Part shown: positions 22,835-35,568 of the stretch, in pieces
Layout of the letters: each line of letters starts with the position of its first letter
Position numbering within the stretch: the first letter of the stretch is position 1
Origin: Maratus speciosus
Taxonomy: Eukaryota > Arthropoda > Arachnida > Araneae > Salticidae
Direction: 5' to 3'
DNA length: 64,000 bases
NCBI GenBank assembly: GCA_963932465.1
Contig: OZ010788.1
Span: 198,960,559-199,024,558 of the forward strand
Notes under the pieces: generated by a model
What the model was told of the DNA's origin: nothing
What the model saw: the letters and a program-made list of their open reading frames with translations, nothing else
Database searches by the model: none
Program-made: the position numbers and the translations under genes

Positions 22835-23519
22835 CTAGGGGGGCTCCGCCCCCCTGCTCACTAACCCCCCGCGTAATTGCAAAGCAATCCCTATTTTCTA
22901 GCCAATCACAGACGTGATTCCTCATTTTCTATGCATTCAATTTTTAGATTCCACTTGGTAAAAATGCATTCCTCCCCAATTCCTGACAATTTTATTTCCT
23001 TATCACCAAGCACATAATCATTAGAGCTTACAGTTTCATAATTAAAAGAATTATTAAATATAAAATCATGAAAAAAGGTAAAATTTATAATTTATTTGAA
23101 TAATTACAAATTAAATAGTTCGTGTTTGTGCTTAAAAATAATGTAAATAGTTCAATTAAGCTCTATTCATAAGCTAATATTACTTTTTGTTGCATTGAAA
23201 TATCACAATTTGCTAATTTTCTGCAAGCAAGTAAACCCTATTGGATTTCAATGAGAGTCTATGTAAATTTGGTGAAATACTGGAAATAGCGTCAAGTGGG
23301 CATCATTTTAGGTGACTAATTTTGATCACCAAATTTGGCGATTAGCGCTAAGTTGGCGTCAAACTTGCAACGTTTGGTGACAGAGCCGGGTCCTCCCCCT
23401 CTTGGTAACCCCCTTATAACGTCAGAAAGCCTTGACCAATCAAATGTGTTTCGCAGTATCTACGCAGATTTTCATTGTTCCATTTCCAAAGCGTTACTTT
23501 TTTTTTATACATAGAAGGA
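22835..23519 (-). mobile_element. Non-autonomous Helitron, copy 2
   Basis: On the - strand it starts TCCTTCTATGTATAAAAAAA and ends GGGGGGCGGAGCCCCCCTAG, again between A and T. It is 685 bp. It shares terminal sequences and the internal ATCTACGCAGAT phrase with 6083-7549, and so belongs to the same family. Confidence 0.75.
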
Positions 23520-23754
23520 TACAATTTGAAATTTTATAGCTTCTGTGAATTAAAGCAAATGAATACAATTTTCTTATATTCTAAAACAAATATTTTAAAA
23601 TCAGAGAAATTGTGAAAAAAAATCGTAGAAAATTTTTACATACATATTCTGTTTATTTGTCAGGAAGTGACTAAAGTCTAATACAGTTCAATAAACAAAT
23701 AATACAGTTCAAATGGTGTCAATTCAATAAGAATAACTTTTCTACTAGTTTTTA

Positions 23755-23920
23755 AATGCACTTAAGATCAGTGTCTTGAGTGAGCGATCATTTTCAGAGG
23801 TTGTACCCAAGTATGGTTGTTCCTAAAATCTTGCAATAAACTTTCGAAAGAGATAATGTGGTCAAGACGAGCATTTTTGAAGAAAAACAACATCTCTATC
23901 CATTTATTTAATCAAAAATA
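23755..23920 (+). pseudogene. hAT transposase dimerisation-domain relic
   Basis: With stops and shifts, the + strand reads SVLSERSFSEVV, matching the hAT C-terminal SERxFS motif. It then gives NKLSKEIMWSRRAFLKKN, resembling the following R-L-x-x-E...L-x-F-L-K-K-N block of that domain. It is the only transposase trace in the decayed hAT and cannot be functional. Confidence 0.6.
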
Positions 23921-24649
23921 CTGGGTAACTACAAACCAAAACAGAATTTTATCAATAATTGTATCATTAATTTTGTTTGTATTCAATGTGATGATGATAT
24001 TTAAAATAATGGAATCTTGGCCAATGACACAGTATAAGTACTTCAAAGTGCATTCTGAATAAAAGAATGTCTATCCCACTGTTATTTAGATATGAATGGT
24101 GGTAATTTCCAGCACTTCTCGGCATCATACCATATTTTACAGAAATTAAAGTAACTCAGTTGAAAATATAGTTACAATATCTTCATTACTTTTAAAGTAA
24201 CAAACAAAAATCAAAGTTTGACCTGGAGTGAGATGAGATGAGTGTATTCTGGTTTTCTGGACAAAACTGGTCTGTTTTAATGTATATTTTTACCTCTGAA
24301 GTTTTTTCTAATTTGTTAATAAACACTCTCTTTTGTGAAAAAGTGAGAAACAGATTATTTTACAGACAATGTTCAGGAACTTGCATTTGTACATCATTAA
24401 TTCCTATGAAGGTAGTCATTCATGGTTAATTTTCTTAAGTAATACTTTTCAAACAGCAAATAAATAGTGTAGAAACATCCTCTTTATTTAAATATGATTC
24501 CGTGTCTAATTATTTTGAATATCTTTATAAATTGACAGTTATAAGTAGAAGTTGTGGAAGGTTTAAAAAAAAGTTTTATTTGGTTTGGCCAAATATCAAA
24601 ATATTCAGCCTAACCAAATATTTGGTAGGATGGCCAAATATTGGATAGA

Positions 24650-24815
24650 TATCAAATTCGAGAGTTGAACCAAAGACCTTTGACTTAAATTGACAAAACT
24701 TTAAGAGTGTTGAATTTGTTTAAAAATTCAGTTCATAGAACAGAAGCATTGAAAAATTCAGTTTGTATGATATCTTTTACCAATCAGTATGATTGAATTA
24801 AAAACAATAAAGACT
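24650..24815 (+). repeat. Dispersed repeat with shared tail, copy 1
   Basis: The tail AAAAATTCAGTTTGTATGA, then AATCAGTATGATTGAATTA and AATAAAGACTA, matches 25930-26000. The head AGTTGAACCAAAGACCTTTG is the reverse complement of sequence at about 25870-25905, so the two copies share the tail directly and the head in inversion. The head resembles a tRNA T-arm, suggesting a SINE, but this is weak. Confidence 0.45.
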
Positions 24816-25849
24816 ATCTATATATTCATTGTTTAATCGAGTTCCATTACTTGCAGTATATTCTGTTGAGATGTCTACATGGCAAAGTTTTTCAGAATTA
24901 AATGTGTCTGTCGGTGTGATGTTGCTACTACATATCTTATATCCGCATGCTGATTTACAGCACCAGACATTCTTTTATATTTTCCTTGCTGTTTTTCACA
25001 GCTCTCTTTTTCATTTTACTGTAAGATAACAGATTCAGTTTTTATTCCTGCCATTTCCCTTTTATGTTTCGTCATGCGGTCTATTTTTAGCACATGCTCC
25101 TGCATCACATGACTTGTGACCATGTAATAAAAAGGGTGTGTTTCACTAAGCCAATGAAATGTTTCACTTTTCATGATGTTTTAATTTTGTTTCTTCTATT
25201 TTAACGAAGCATTTTAATATAACTAATGGATTTAAAGTTTTTTTTTTTTTTTGAGTCACTTCTGTGACCCCTTTTGCTGTAGTATAAATACTACTGCATT
25301 TGATTTTTCAACAGAATTTTTAAGAAATTTCTTTAGTTTTTTATCATTATGTAAATCACTCCTTTGAAATCCGGGTCTAAGACCTGCTTAAAATCTTATG
25401 ATTTTATGATGTTATAAATTTAAATTTCTAAGTTTAAAAGTGATGTCTCAATCCTTTAAAAGTTTTTCTTCAATCGCCAGTATTATTTAATTTTAACCAT
25501 CTCAGTTTGGATCTATCTCTCATCAAGATGTTCTACAAAGAATAAATTCAGCTAGCCATAAAAACTGCATCGTCGTTATCATGGAATCCTTCCAATTTAG
25601 ATTCTCCCGTTGAATGTGTATTGCAAAGTATAGTAACCAGCCATAACTTATTTTTTATGCCTTCCACCTCTCTCTCTTCTCAAGAATATTAAATAAAGTT
25701 GCATTTATGCTAACTACTTGTCTTCATTCAATGTCTTCTGTGTCTCAATTCATCTTTATTAAGTGAGATCAACTTTATTTATATTATTTTCTATTTTACT
25801 GCACTAATAAATTCTAATTCTCGGCACAGTTGGTTGTCAGTTCAGGTTA

Positions 25850-26005
25850 CTCAAAAGGTATAGTGTTGGCAATTTAAGTCAAAGGTCTTTGATTCAACTC
25901 TTAGCCCAGGCATGTTTTTTCACTCACTTGGAAAAATTCAGTTTATATGACATCTTTACTAATCAGTATGATTAAGTTAATAATAATAAAGATTACAATA
26001 CTTTG
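25850..26005 (+). repeat. Dispersed repeat with shared tail, copy 2
   Basis: This copy carries AAGTCAAAGGTCTTTGATTC and the TTCAGTTTATATGAC tail with AATCAGTATGATTAAGTTA. See the partner at 24650-24815. The CAAAGGTCTTTG core is itself a perfect 12-bp palindrome. Confidence 0.45.
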
Positions 26006-26039
26006 CTTACACTATATGTATGTGGAAAATAAAAGTTAC

Positions 26040-26330
26040 TAACATTGCTGCTGCTGCTGTTTTTGAATAGGCTTTGTCCTTTTCACTTTCTCAGCTTATA
26101 CTACAAAAACTACTGCATATAAAAACATGAGAACTTGAAGTTTTATAGAAAAAAGCATGATAAACATGCTGAGGCAAGCCATTTTTAAAATGGAGAATTA
26201 TTTTATATGTTAATGTTGAAATTAACAAAGATAGTTCAGTTACATAAGTTTATAGAATTAAGAAGTTTATAGAGAAATTTAACCATCTTTTGCAAGAACA
26301 TGATTAGATTGTGGTGGAAGGGTCGATTTT
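26040..26330 (+). repeat. Diverged dispersed repeat, copy 2
   Basis: Partner of 19090-19400, sharing the GCTGCTGCTGCTG run, CTTTCTCAGCTTATAC, ACTACTGCATATAAAAAC, GGAGAATTATTTTA and GATTAGATTGTGGTGG in the same order. Confidence 0.55.
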
Positions 26331-29300
26331 CTCATTTAAAATTCCTTGTCTGAATAGAGATTTAATTCATATTTTGACATAGCTGTCTGTTATAGACTAT
26401 TGCCAGATTTTAAAAAGCATGAATAATATTTCCAAACACTATTTTCAATTGAAATATATATTTACACATGAATATTGAAAATGGAGGACTGTTTTCAACA
26501 TGACCTTGCTGTTTCCAGTCATTTGTTATGCCCATTTGAGCAGAGCCAATGAACATCTAAATTTAGCCCAAGATTTATAGAATTCAATATTGTTTAACAT
26601 TCAAAGTGTTTCTCAGTTGGCTTTTGATATGGAGAAATATTATGACTTGGTACTAGGTAATAAACTTCACAGAAATATTACAGAGAAGACAATTATTAGT
26701 AAAAGTAAGAGTAACAACAGATGTTTGCACAGACCTATCTTTTTACCCCTAGTTGTTGAATAACTACTATCAAATATAACAAAATCTTACGTCCTATTGT
26801 TTTTCCTTTCATTGCTACAATATTTGTGGATGATAACACCCAATTGCACAGGCGCTTCAGACATATCTGAAGAATGAAACAATGGATGAGAGATGTGCAG
26901 ATTGCAATATTCATTTGAATATCCCTTGAAAGTTCTCTTATGCCTTTTTACAAAAATGAGCATTACTGCTGTAAAAATAGATCAGCATTATTATTGAAAG
27001 TTCGAATTGCAGTTCCCAGCATTCAATTAGACTGTATCATACTTGCTCTCAGATATATGAGCCATTTAAATGCAGAGTGGTGTAAGTTGCAGTTTCTTAA
27101 ATGCTCAAAAACAATTCTTTTCTGGATGCACTACAGTGATTTCCCATGGGGTAAAATATCTTTAGATACTGTTTACACAAAAATTCCAATGGAACTACTA
27201 TTACTTATACTAATATTCCTATGTATAGATTGATATAACTAATATTCCTATGTATAGATTGATATACTATATGACAATGACGAAAACTTGAATACCTATG
27301 CAGGTTGCATTGCCTGAGTTAACTTCTTTTCGATGTTATGGAGTTTGTTTGTGTGTGTTGGGTTCAGCAGATGGTGAACTTTGCGAGCAAAGTTTGTGCA
27401 ATGGTTTTGTCAAGCAAACACTCAGGGAATGGGGAAAGGCCGCCAGGTCCATATAAATTTTCATTTATTTATATTTTAATATAAATTAAGTGCAATAATA
27501 CAATTTAATAAGCTATAAAATACAATATAATATAAAAAATAAAAGAATTAAGGGTAATTATAACCAGTGCCAAACGCTAAGGCTGGATGACAAAAAAATA
27601 ATAATAATAATAATAATTTATAATTAAAAATAAAGTGTCTAAAATAAAAACAAAAAAGTAATTTTGAATTTACAATATCCACAATTGTCAAATATCTAGA
27701 GAAATCTGTGATTCAAAGTGAATTCTTCTGGAACTTCAGGAACACAAATAACATATATGACCTATTTTTCAATGGGGAGGTTGGATCACAAGAACAATTA
27801 AAGGACCAACAACAAATTGAATAAAAATATTTGTGATCACCCTATAAGTTAAAATGCTAGAAATGGATATAGCTGTAACTGTAACACATAACTATATGGA
27901 TCTTGTACAACATTTGTGGATGAATACTACATATATTTATGGAGATATAAAGGTTTCTTTAAAAAATTCAAGAAATTTTCGCTCGTTTTTTACTTGTAAC
28001 ATGCAGGGTTTCAAGCAAATTTAATGCCATTTTCAGGAAACTTTACAAAATACAGTAGAAAGAATATGGTGCAATTGGAATATAAATATTTGATAAAATA
28101 TGAGCATTTGCGTGAAATAATTTTTAATTGCATATGAACTAATAATTTTTAATGTTTGACAACTATATGCAACTTGTCTAAAAAGGTTGATCAAATATCT
28201 AAAAATTCAGAAAAATATTGGCAATTTAATGATTTGAATTTCAGATCTTTTCTAAATGTAGCTGGATGAGAAGGGATTTTCTGCAAATTGTCACTTTTTT
28301 TATTAACTAACATCCAACAACGGAGTTAATATTTAACATATGTCAATATGTAGCTTTAGAATGGGTACTTCGATTTTGATAATTCTTTTTTTCGTGTTGG
28401 GATGGGCATGTTATGATGATATTCTTCCAAGAAGACTAAAGCATCAATAAAAAATGAAAAAAGACAATTTATGGAAAATATCTTATCCAGCTACTTGTAG
28501 AAAGCTACTGAAATTCAAATCACTATGTTGCGAATATTTCTGAATTTTTACAATATTCATCTGGCTTTTTTATATGAGTTATCCTATATAATTAACTACT
28601 AAATTATACAAAAAAAACTTTTTGTTATTGTTCAAACATGCTTGGTTTAAAATAATTTCATACAAAGGCTCATATTTCATATATTTATTCATTGCAGTAT
28701 TTTGTTTCTTTGGTACCTTGTCAAGTTTTCTGAAAATGATGTTGAAATTGGTTGAAAAACCCTGCATGCTGCAAACAAAAAACATCCTAAAGTTTCTGGA
28801 ATTTTTTTAAGAATGAATATACATGAATATCCATGTTACTCTTACACAAATGTTTCACATGATTCACATAATCATGTGCTACAGCTATGGATCATTTTGA
28901 GCTCTTTATTTTACAAGACAATAAAAAATATTTTTATTAAATGTATTCGTCATCCCAATTACTCTTGTGATCAAACCGTTGAAAAATGCGAGGTCAAACA
29001 TTTCTTTAGCTTTAGAAGAATTTGTCAAGTATAGATATTCAATAAAATTCTAAAATTGAAAGTTTCCAGTAATTTTTGGCCATATAGTGTTTGTCAGTAT
29101 ATCAATATATTCACTATATAATGTTTGTCAATACTGGCCATACTGTTTTGTTTATTGGACCCAATTTTTCAAAATTATAGCTTACACCATTCTGCCTTTA
29201 TACAACTCATATGTTCTCATTAAACACCCTCAATATCAAATTGTCAAAATATAAGTCATAATCTAAATAACTTATTGTTTATTTACATAATTCTTTTAGA

Positions 29301-29903
29301 GCGTGATGAATTCTAAATTTTGTTAATAGATTTGGTTTTATTCACATGTTGCTTATATTTTGAATATGAGTCATAGCATCCAACTTTTCATTTCCCGTCC
29401 TCAAATAAAAAACAGAATTTTTATATAACAAAAGAAACTAATTAATAACTACATAGAAACAAGAAACATTTTATTAAATAATTTTTCTGGTTCAAATTAT
29501 GTTTATTTGACTTGGAAAAAAACAGAAGGTTGACATCCATGATGAGCATATTTCGGTTTTCAAAGTATATAGTATGAACTGATATTATGTAATCTGAATC
29601 CATAATGATTTATTGTTTTCATTCGAACTTTGTTTTATAGACATTATAAACTGCAAAATTATTTAAAGAAAATTTTGAAGAAAAATTGAACAAATAAAAA
29701 ATACAAATACTTAACAATAATGTATATATTATGCATAAAAGTATACAGTCTTTACCAACATAAGGAACACAATCTGAAACAAATGCACTTTGATGAAAAT
29801 AACTCTAATGATTTTTTGTCAATATTTTTTTAGATTTCAATCTGTTTTACTATTCCAATCTAATATAAATTAAACAAAAACATAATTTGAAAAACAAATT
29901 AAA

Positions 29904-30451
29904 AAAACAAAATTTATTTCCTACATTGTTTAATCCCGAGAGGGGACAGATATTAAGATATTTCATTCAATTAGTTCTACATTTAATGTTAAATTTTTGT
30001 AACAGATTAGTTAAGCCAATTGATGATTAAAAAATACAAATAAAATTCATACAATATGATACTTAAAACACCCTCAAAAATTAGATTCCATTCAAATTAA
30101 ATAGAAATAAATCTTAGACTTCTTCCATTTTTAATTGAAAATATTTGTATTGCAGATTTTGTATTATGTTTATGACAATTGTGCAAAAAATGATAAGATG
30201 CATGCAAAATACAAAACTTAAAAAAAAAAAAAAAAAGTCTAAGATTTATTTCTATTTCATTTGAACGGAATCTAATTTTTTAGGGTGTTTTAAGTATCAT
30301 ATTGTATGAATTTTATTTTTATTTTTTAATCATCAATTGGCTTAACTAATTTGTTACAAAAATTTAACATTAAATGTAGAACTAATTGAATGAAATAACT
30401 TAATATCTGTGCCTTCTCGGGCTTAAACAATGTAGGAAATAAATTTTGTTT
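29904..30451. repeat. Long near-perfect palindrome (217-bp arms)
   Basis: The left arm 29904-30120 and right arm 30236-30451 are reverse complements with only a few differences (for example the GAGAGGGGACAG / CTGTGCCTTCTC segment). The spacer is about 115 bases and ends in a run of A. Arm matches include TTTATTTCCTACATTGTTTA, TTAGTTAAGCCAATTGATGA and AGAAATAAATCTTAGACT. There is no coding potential. It could be a foldback transposon, a recent inverted duplication or a hairpin-RNA source. Confidence 0.88.
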
Positions 30452-32329
30452 AATATGTCAAGTTTTTTAATAACTATTGGACTCAGGCGAACGCATTTCA
30501 AAATTAATAGAGTATCATCATCAGGCTTTGATGTATGTGGTATTGCATCACAATGTGGGATGCAGTTTACCAATGTGTAATTCAAAATGTTTCACCACTG
30601 GAGTCATGCAGTTTGCGGTAGTTAGGACAAAAACTTCTAATCTGAACGTAAAAAATCTATAATCAAAACATAAAAAAATAACTTCACTTAAATTTAGGTA
30701 CCCTATTCCCCACTCAGGAACGCTATGAATGTAAATGTAAATTGTGTTGAATCCTTGCTGCTAATATTTAACAATATTATAGCTGTGATACAGTAAAAAA
30801 TAAAAGTTTTACTTTAATTTTTAAACTGTATTCTCTCCTAAGGGGTGATGTAAACACATCAGAAAATTATTACCTAAGTTTAACTTGGGGCATAAATAAG
30901 AAAAATCATCTCGGAAAAAAAATACATTTTAAAATTTAAGTTATGTAATTCCCCACTAAGTTCGCTACCCGCGTAAAAATAGAATTAGAAACTTTTTACT
31001 AAAATACAAATTTGACCAAAGCAAAAACTTATTCTGAAAATATCCCTTTTATTTTTACTATGACGCCATATTCACCTTTTCAATTTTTGAAAAAAAAATC
31101 TAGCTCAATTTAATATTTCACGTGAAAATCTTTCAACTAAAAAGAAATAAATTATTATTACGGCTTTTGAAATTTTTGCAACAATGAAGTAAAAATGTTA
31201 CATTTTCTATGAAAAATGTCCATTGATTTTCAATAAAAAAAGCAAAAACTGGAATTATTAAGTAAAATATTTGAATAATGTAAAAAAATATTGGCCCATG
31301 TTTCTCTCTGGGTTATAAATTCACCCATATGCGAAGGCATTTTACCATTCGTTTTGACCCTGATGCCAGGCAAACGTTTTTACACTTTAAATTTATAATA
31401 TCATTAGAATTAGTAAAGAATAAAAAATGAGTGGCATCAGGGACAAAAAGGTGGGAAGAAAAAAATTAAAAAGTTATGATCTCCATAGGCTTTTTCCATG
31501 TTAAATTAACATTGAGAAGTGACACTGGAAATAAATAAGTATTGCGCTGCCGCACAATACTTAAATGAATCTGTTTTCAATCAAATTATTGATTCTAGTC
31601 AGAAAAAAATTACTTTTTGATAGTTCAATATTTTACTTTTAAGAGTAACAATAACTCTCAGTTTTTTATTGCCAACTCAACCAATTGTGCTTTAAGGAGA
31701 AATTTTAAAAAAGCTGTGAAATGTATTCTTGTTTTTATTCAACTGATGCATTACTTCTACTTTATTGTAAATTACAGTTATTTAGTTGTAGTAGAGTGAT
31801 CTAATGAAGCAAACTTTGGATGCTCCTTCTTTCTGCATAGTAATTGATGCCATGTTTTCTATTATCGTAATACATTAAAAATGTAACATTTGTAATCTTG
31901 TTATAAAATTTTGATTCAGCTTTTTTTTTTCTTTCTTTCTTTTCCTTGCGGGTGAACAAATAAAATAAAAATGGGAAGGGATAAATTTTAGTTTAGATTT
32001 ATGAAATGATAATTCTGCATTTAAGGACATCTGTTATTATAAAAGGAAGAACAATAAAAGCCACATTCTTTCTTTCAAGGCATAAATCTGTAGTTTATGT
32101 CACACTTTTAGAGAGTATTAAGCACTAGATATTATTACAGGGTTTTTTTCCATAACTGATTAACAAATTGTTGAATGAAGAAAAGATAAAAGTGCATACA
32201 TATATAACAGTTGTAAATTCCCAAGTGGGTGAAAATTATATACATATATGCTGAACAAAGTCTTTCAAACTTGGATAATCAAGGGTTCATTTATTCATAC
32301 CCTTTTTCTTCTTTAAGAACATGTATGTT

Positions 32330-32680
32330 GTAGGCTAATTGAAAAATCCCGTTCATTTCAAAGAGTCTAGTGTGTTTGCAAAGAGCCAGAGTAATTGGAG
32401 GATCATTTGCCCTTTTGCAATCAGTGATATTTTTCAGGCTTTTTGCATTGAGACTATTCATGCTGTTTCAGGCTAATTGGAAAATGACCATTTTTTCTCA
32501 ATCAGCATGGCACATTTCAGGCTTATTGCAGAGAGCCTATGCAGCATTAAGCTAATTGAAGAACGGCCATTTATTTCTCAATCAGCCTGTTTTGTTTTTT
32601 TTAAACTCATGAGCCAGTTCAATTTTAGGCTAATTAGAAAATGGCCAGCTGTTTTTCTAAACAACATAATTTCAACCAGG
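32330..32680 (+). repeat. Diverged ~80-bp tandem repeat
   Basis: About five units begin with variants of AGGCTAATTGGAAAATGACC (near 32333, 32388, 32470, 32549 and 32627), each followed by a CATTTnTTTCTCAATCAGC-like stretch. Divergence is high, so the array is old. Confidence 0.65.
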
Positions 32681-33109
32681 CTTATTCCAAAGTAGTGAAT
32701 GTTTATGTGTAATTTTAGTATACACAATAGGAGCAGGAAATTAAAATGCATTCAACAAAGTGTATGAAAAAACTATCTTATCGGCAGATTTGATTAACGT
32801 GCCTGAGTTTCTAAGGTTAGTGACTACTACATTTTTATTTTAGGGAAATATTTTCCTCAAACATCCCATGCAGAAGTATCAACAAAACTTAGATTTTTAA
32901 TGTTTTTGTAACTTCGTTTTGTAGAGAAAAGGGGGTTGCTTAGTGAAATTGCTACTGGTCGTTCAATCTTCCATAATAGGGTAATCTTTTTTAAAACAGA
33001 GCAAATTAGCATATTTTTTTAGAGCCTTTGGGCTCTAGATGGAGAATGGCAAGCATAGCTCATAGGGAACAGAGTTCCCGAGTATTATAAGGAAGAAACA
33101 TTTGTTTTT

Positions 33110-34590
33110 TTGTAAGGGGTGATCTCTGGAACTACCAAATCAGTGTTACAAATAATGGTGGAAAACTTATGGTGATCATTGTTTCTAAAACATAGGAGGC
33201 TATATTTTAAGTTGTTACCACAATTTCCAACAGGTATTCAGAGGCAAAAAAAGTTCTTAAATTATGTTTTCTGTGATACTATTGGGGCTAGACAGTTGAA
33301 ATTTGGCATGACGGTTATTTATAACTGCAAAAAAAAAATAGTAAATCGTAACACAATAGTTACTTTTAATATGTAAATGCTTACTATAAATGGTTTCTAA
33401 AAAAATTGACATTTAAAAAGGCAAAATGAGTAGAAAACGTTCTAAATTACGATTCACTTAGAATTGTTAGGGCTAGAAACTTTTAAGATGTAAATCGTTA
33501 CACAGAACAAATTTTGAAGAAAATTTAGATTTTAAAAGGATGCAGAAATAAAAAACTCTTTAATATTGTAATTTCTATGATGCTGTTTAGGCTAGGAACT
33601 TTAAATTCTTTTAGATGTAAATGCTTGCTAAGGACAGTTTCTAGTAAAATCTAAATTTAGAAGGTTAAAATATGAAAAGGAAACTTTCTAAAAATCAAAT
33701 AAATTATGATTGCTAGAGCTAGAAATTTTAAATTTCACATGGCTGTTACTTTTAAAACATGAACGCTTACACAGAATAATTTCTAAAAAACTTTAAGACT
33801 TTAATGAGTGGAAAATATTCTAAAAAGACTATTACTTTTGAAAAACTAAACTGATTATAAAAATTCTTTAATAATACTGGTGAAATTTTCTACTTAAAAC
33901 TGGACAGATTTTTGTCTTTGTGTAACTGCCTTCTAATAGGTGTAGGAGAGACAAATATTCTAAAATTACAATTTCTTTCAATATGTTGAAGCAAGAAACA
34001 TGAAATTTGACATGGTGAGTGGTTAAAAAAACAACTGAAATTTATAAGTGTGAAGCCAATAAATAATGTTGTGCAAACTTTCTAAATTACGATATTTTTG
34101 AAAAAACGTTCAAAATTATGATTTCTTTGGAATTATTAGAGTTAGAAACATGAAATTCGACATGGTAATTACTTTTAAGACATACCCACTTACTCAAGAC
34201 AGTTTCTAAAATTCAAAAAGGTTGAAAGGAGCAGAACGCTTTCTAAAGTCCCTATTATTTTGGAACTAGTGAACTGATTTCAGATCACTTAGGATAATAA
34301 TGTTGACAGTATCTGCTTAAAAATAGGCTTTATTTTATCTCTTTATAAATTGCCTTCAAGAGAGTAAAAATTGTTCTAAAATTCCAATTTCTTAATAACT
34401 GTTGAGGATAAAAACATGAAATTTGATATGGTGGTTACTTTTAAGATTATGTTTGTTAAAAACATTTCTTAAAATATTCGAGATTTAAGAGGATGAAATG
34501 ATTGGTAAACTGTCCATAATTTTGATTACTCTGAAGCTATCAGGGCTAGATATTTTAAATTTGACAGTTTCTATAAAGATATGATGCTCT
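33110..34590 (+). repeat. Diverged ~150-bp tandem repeat array
   Basis: Roughly nine to ten units recur with the order TTCTAAAATTACGATTTCTT-like, ATTGTTAGGGCTAGAAAC, ATGAAATTTGACATGGT, TACTTTTAAGACATAAACGC and ACAGTTTCTAAAAAA. Clear anchor positions include about 33285, 33465, 33585, 33710, 33985, 34130, 34405 and 34545. Units have many indels. There is no coding function. Confidence 0.75.
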
Positions 34591-35463
34591 AAAGGTGTTT
34601 TTTTTTTTTTTTTTCTTAAATGAGTGTTATATTTTCACTATGATTTCTCTCAAACAGTCAGCCTAAAAATTTAAAAATTAGCAGAGTTAACTTCCATAAT
34701 GCAGATGCACATATCTGTTTTTTGTTTTTTTAGAATATTTAAAATATAAGAAAAATCAATGATTCTGATGCCAGTGTTAGATACAAGTTCTCTGGACAAT
34801 GAGATAAAATATCTGTACCCCACAAAAATCCCAAAATGTATTAAATTGATAGTAATAAAAAAATATGATTGCCAACTACCTAATAAAGGATATTTAGCCT
34901 TTTTCGGATTAATCATATTTAGCCTTTCACCAGACAAAAATGATAGTTAAATGTATTAAACCAATGTTTTCTAACTTATTACTTAACAGCCCTTATGATT
35001 TTTATGGGGAATCAAGATATACCAAGACTATAAAAAGAAGCATTTATTTGTTTGAAGAAAATAGACTCTGAAGCTACAGTACAGGTTTAAAAAGTTCTTT
35101 CATTGTGCGACAGCTGATAAATAGAATTCTTAAGTAGTGTATCTGTATTTTGGAAGAGATAGCTGCAAATGGGTTGGAATGAACATTTTCTCATTAATTC
35201 GAGGTCTCACATTCCCCTAATGCAGCAGAAGAATAAAATTTCCTTAAAATGTGACTTAAGTAGTAATATTTGAAGCTATCCACAACATTGTAATTTCCCC
35301 CTAATGTTAATAGACAAAAAAATACCACTAGGCATACTTCAACATCCAAGCATGCAAAGATATGGATTTTGCTAGTAGACTTTAAAGACTATTTTTTACA
35401 AAGTTATTTTTAGTTTATTATTAACAATACATTATACAACTTAGTCATGCAGTATCAAAAATA

Positions 35464-35469
35464 TTTATT
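35464..35469 (-). terminator. NKIRAS poly(A) signal
   Basis: AATAAA on the - strand lies about 44 bases beyond the stop codon. A second AATAAA lies at 35414-35419. Confidence 0.6.
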
Positions 35470-35512
35470 TTCTAACAACAGCAACAAATATCTAACGAAG
35501 CAAAAGGGAAAT

Positions 35513-35568
35513 TTATAGATTAAAATCATAAAATCTGTCTCGGAGCATAAGAAAACCTGATCCAATGC
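35513..35568 (-). CDS. NKIRAS: NKIRAS last exon (predicted)
   Basis: Chosen because the acceptor TTCTTTATAG restores phase, completing a Ser codon, and gives a short tail IGSGFLMLRDRFYDFNL before TAA, followed by poly(A) signals. It has no clear similarity to the Lys/Ser-rich vertebrate tail, so the exon is a prediction. Reading through the donor of exon 6 would add an intron-encoded hydrophobic tail instead. Confidence 0.6.

Larger units (their letters stand above)
22576..24650 (+). mobile_element. Decayed hAT element (TAGGGATGCACCGAATA end)
   Basis: The left terminus TAGGGATGCACCGAATA is a typical hAT end. The right terminus was not found, but AT-rich CCAAATATT modules near 24590-24650 echo those near 22600-22670, so the right edge is probably there and eroded. 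A Helitron (22835-23519) interrupts the left part and a hAT dimerisation-domain relic lies at 23755-23920. Confidence 0.55.
20570..35410. other. Intergenic region between the convergent genes
   Basis: No host exon was recognised between the NSUN2 poly(A) signal and the NKIRAS 3' end. Besides the repeats listed separately, 25000-25850, 26500-29880 and 30460-32320 hold only AT-rich sequence, small open frames without homology and simple repeats such as the AAT run at 27595-27620. In 21560-22570 and 34600-35400 nothing stands out. Confidence 0.6.
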
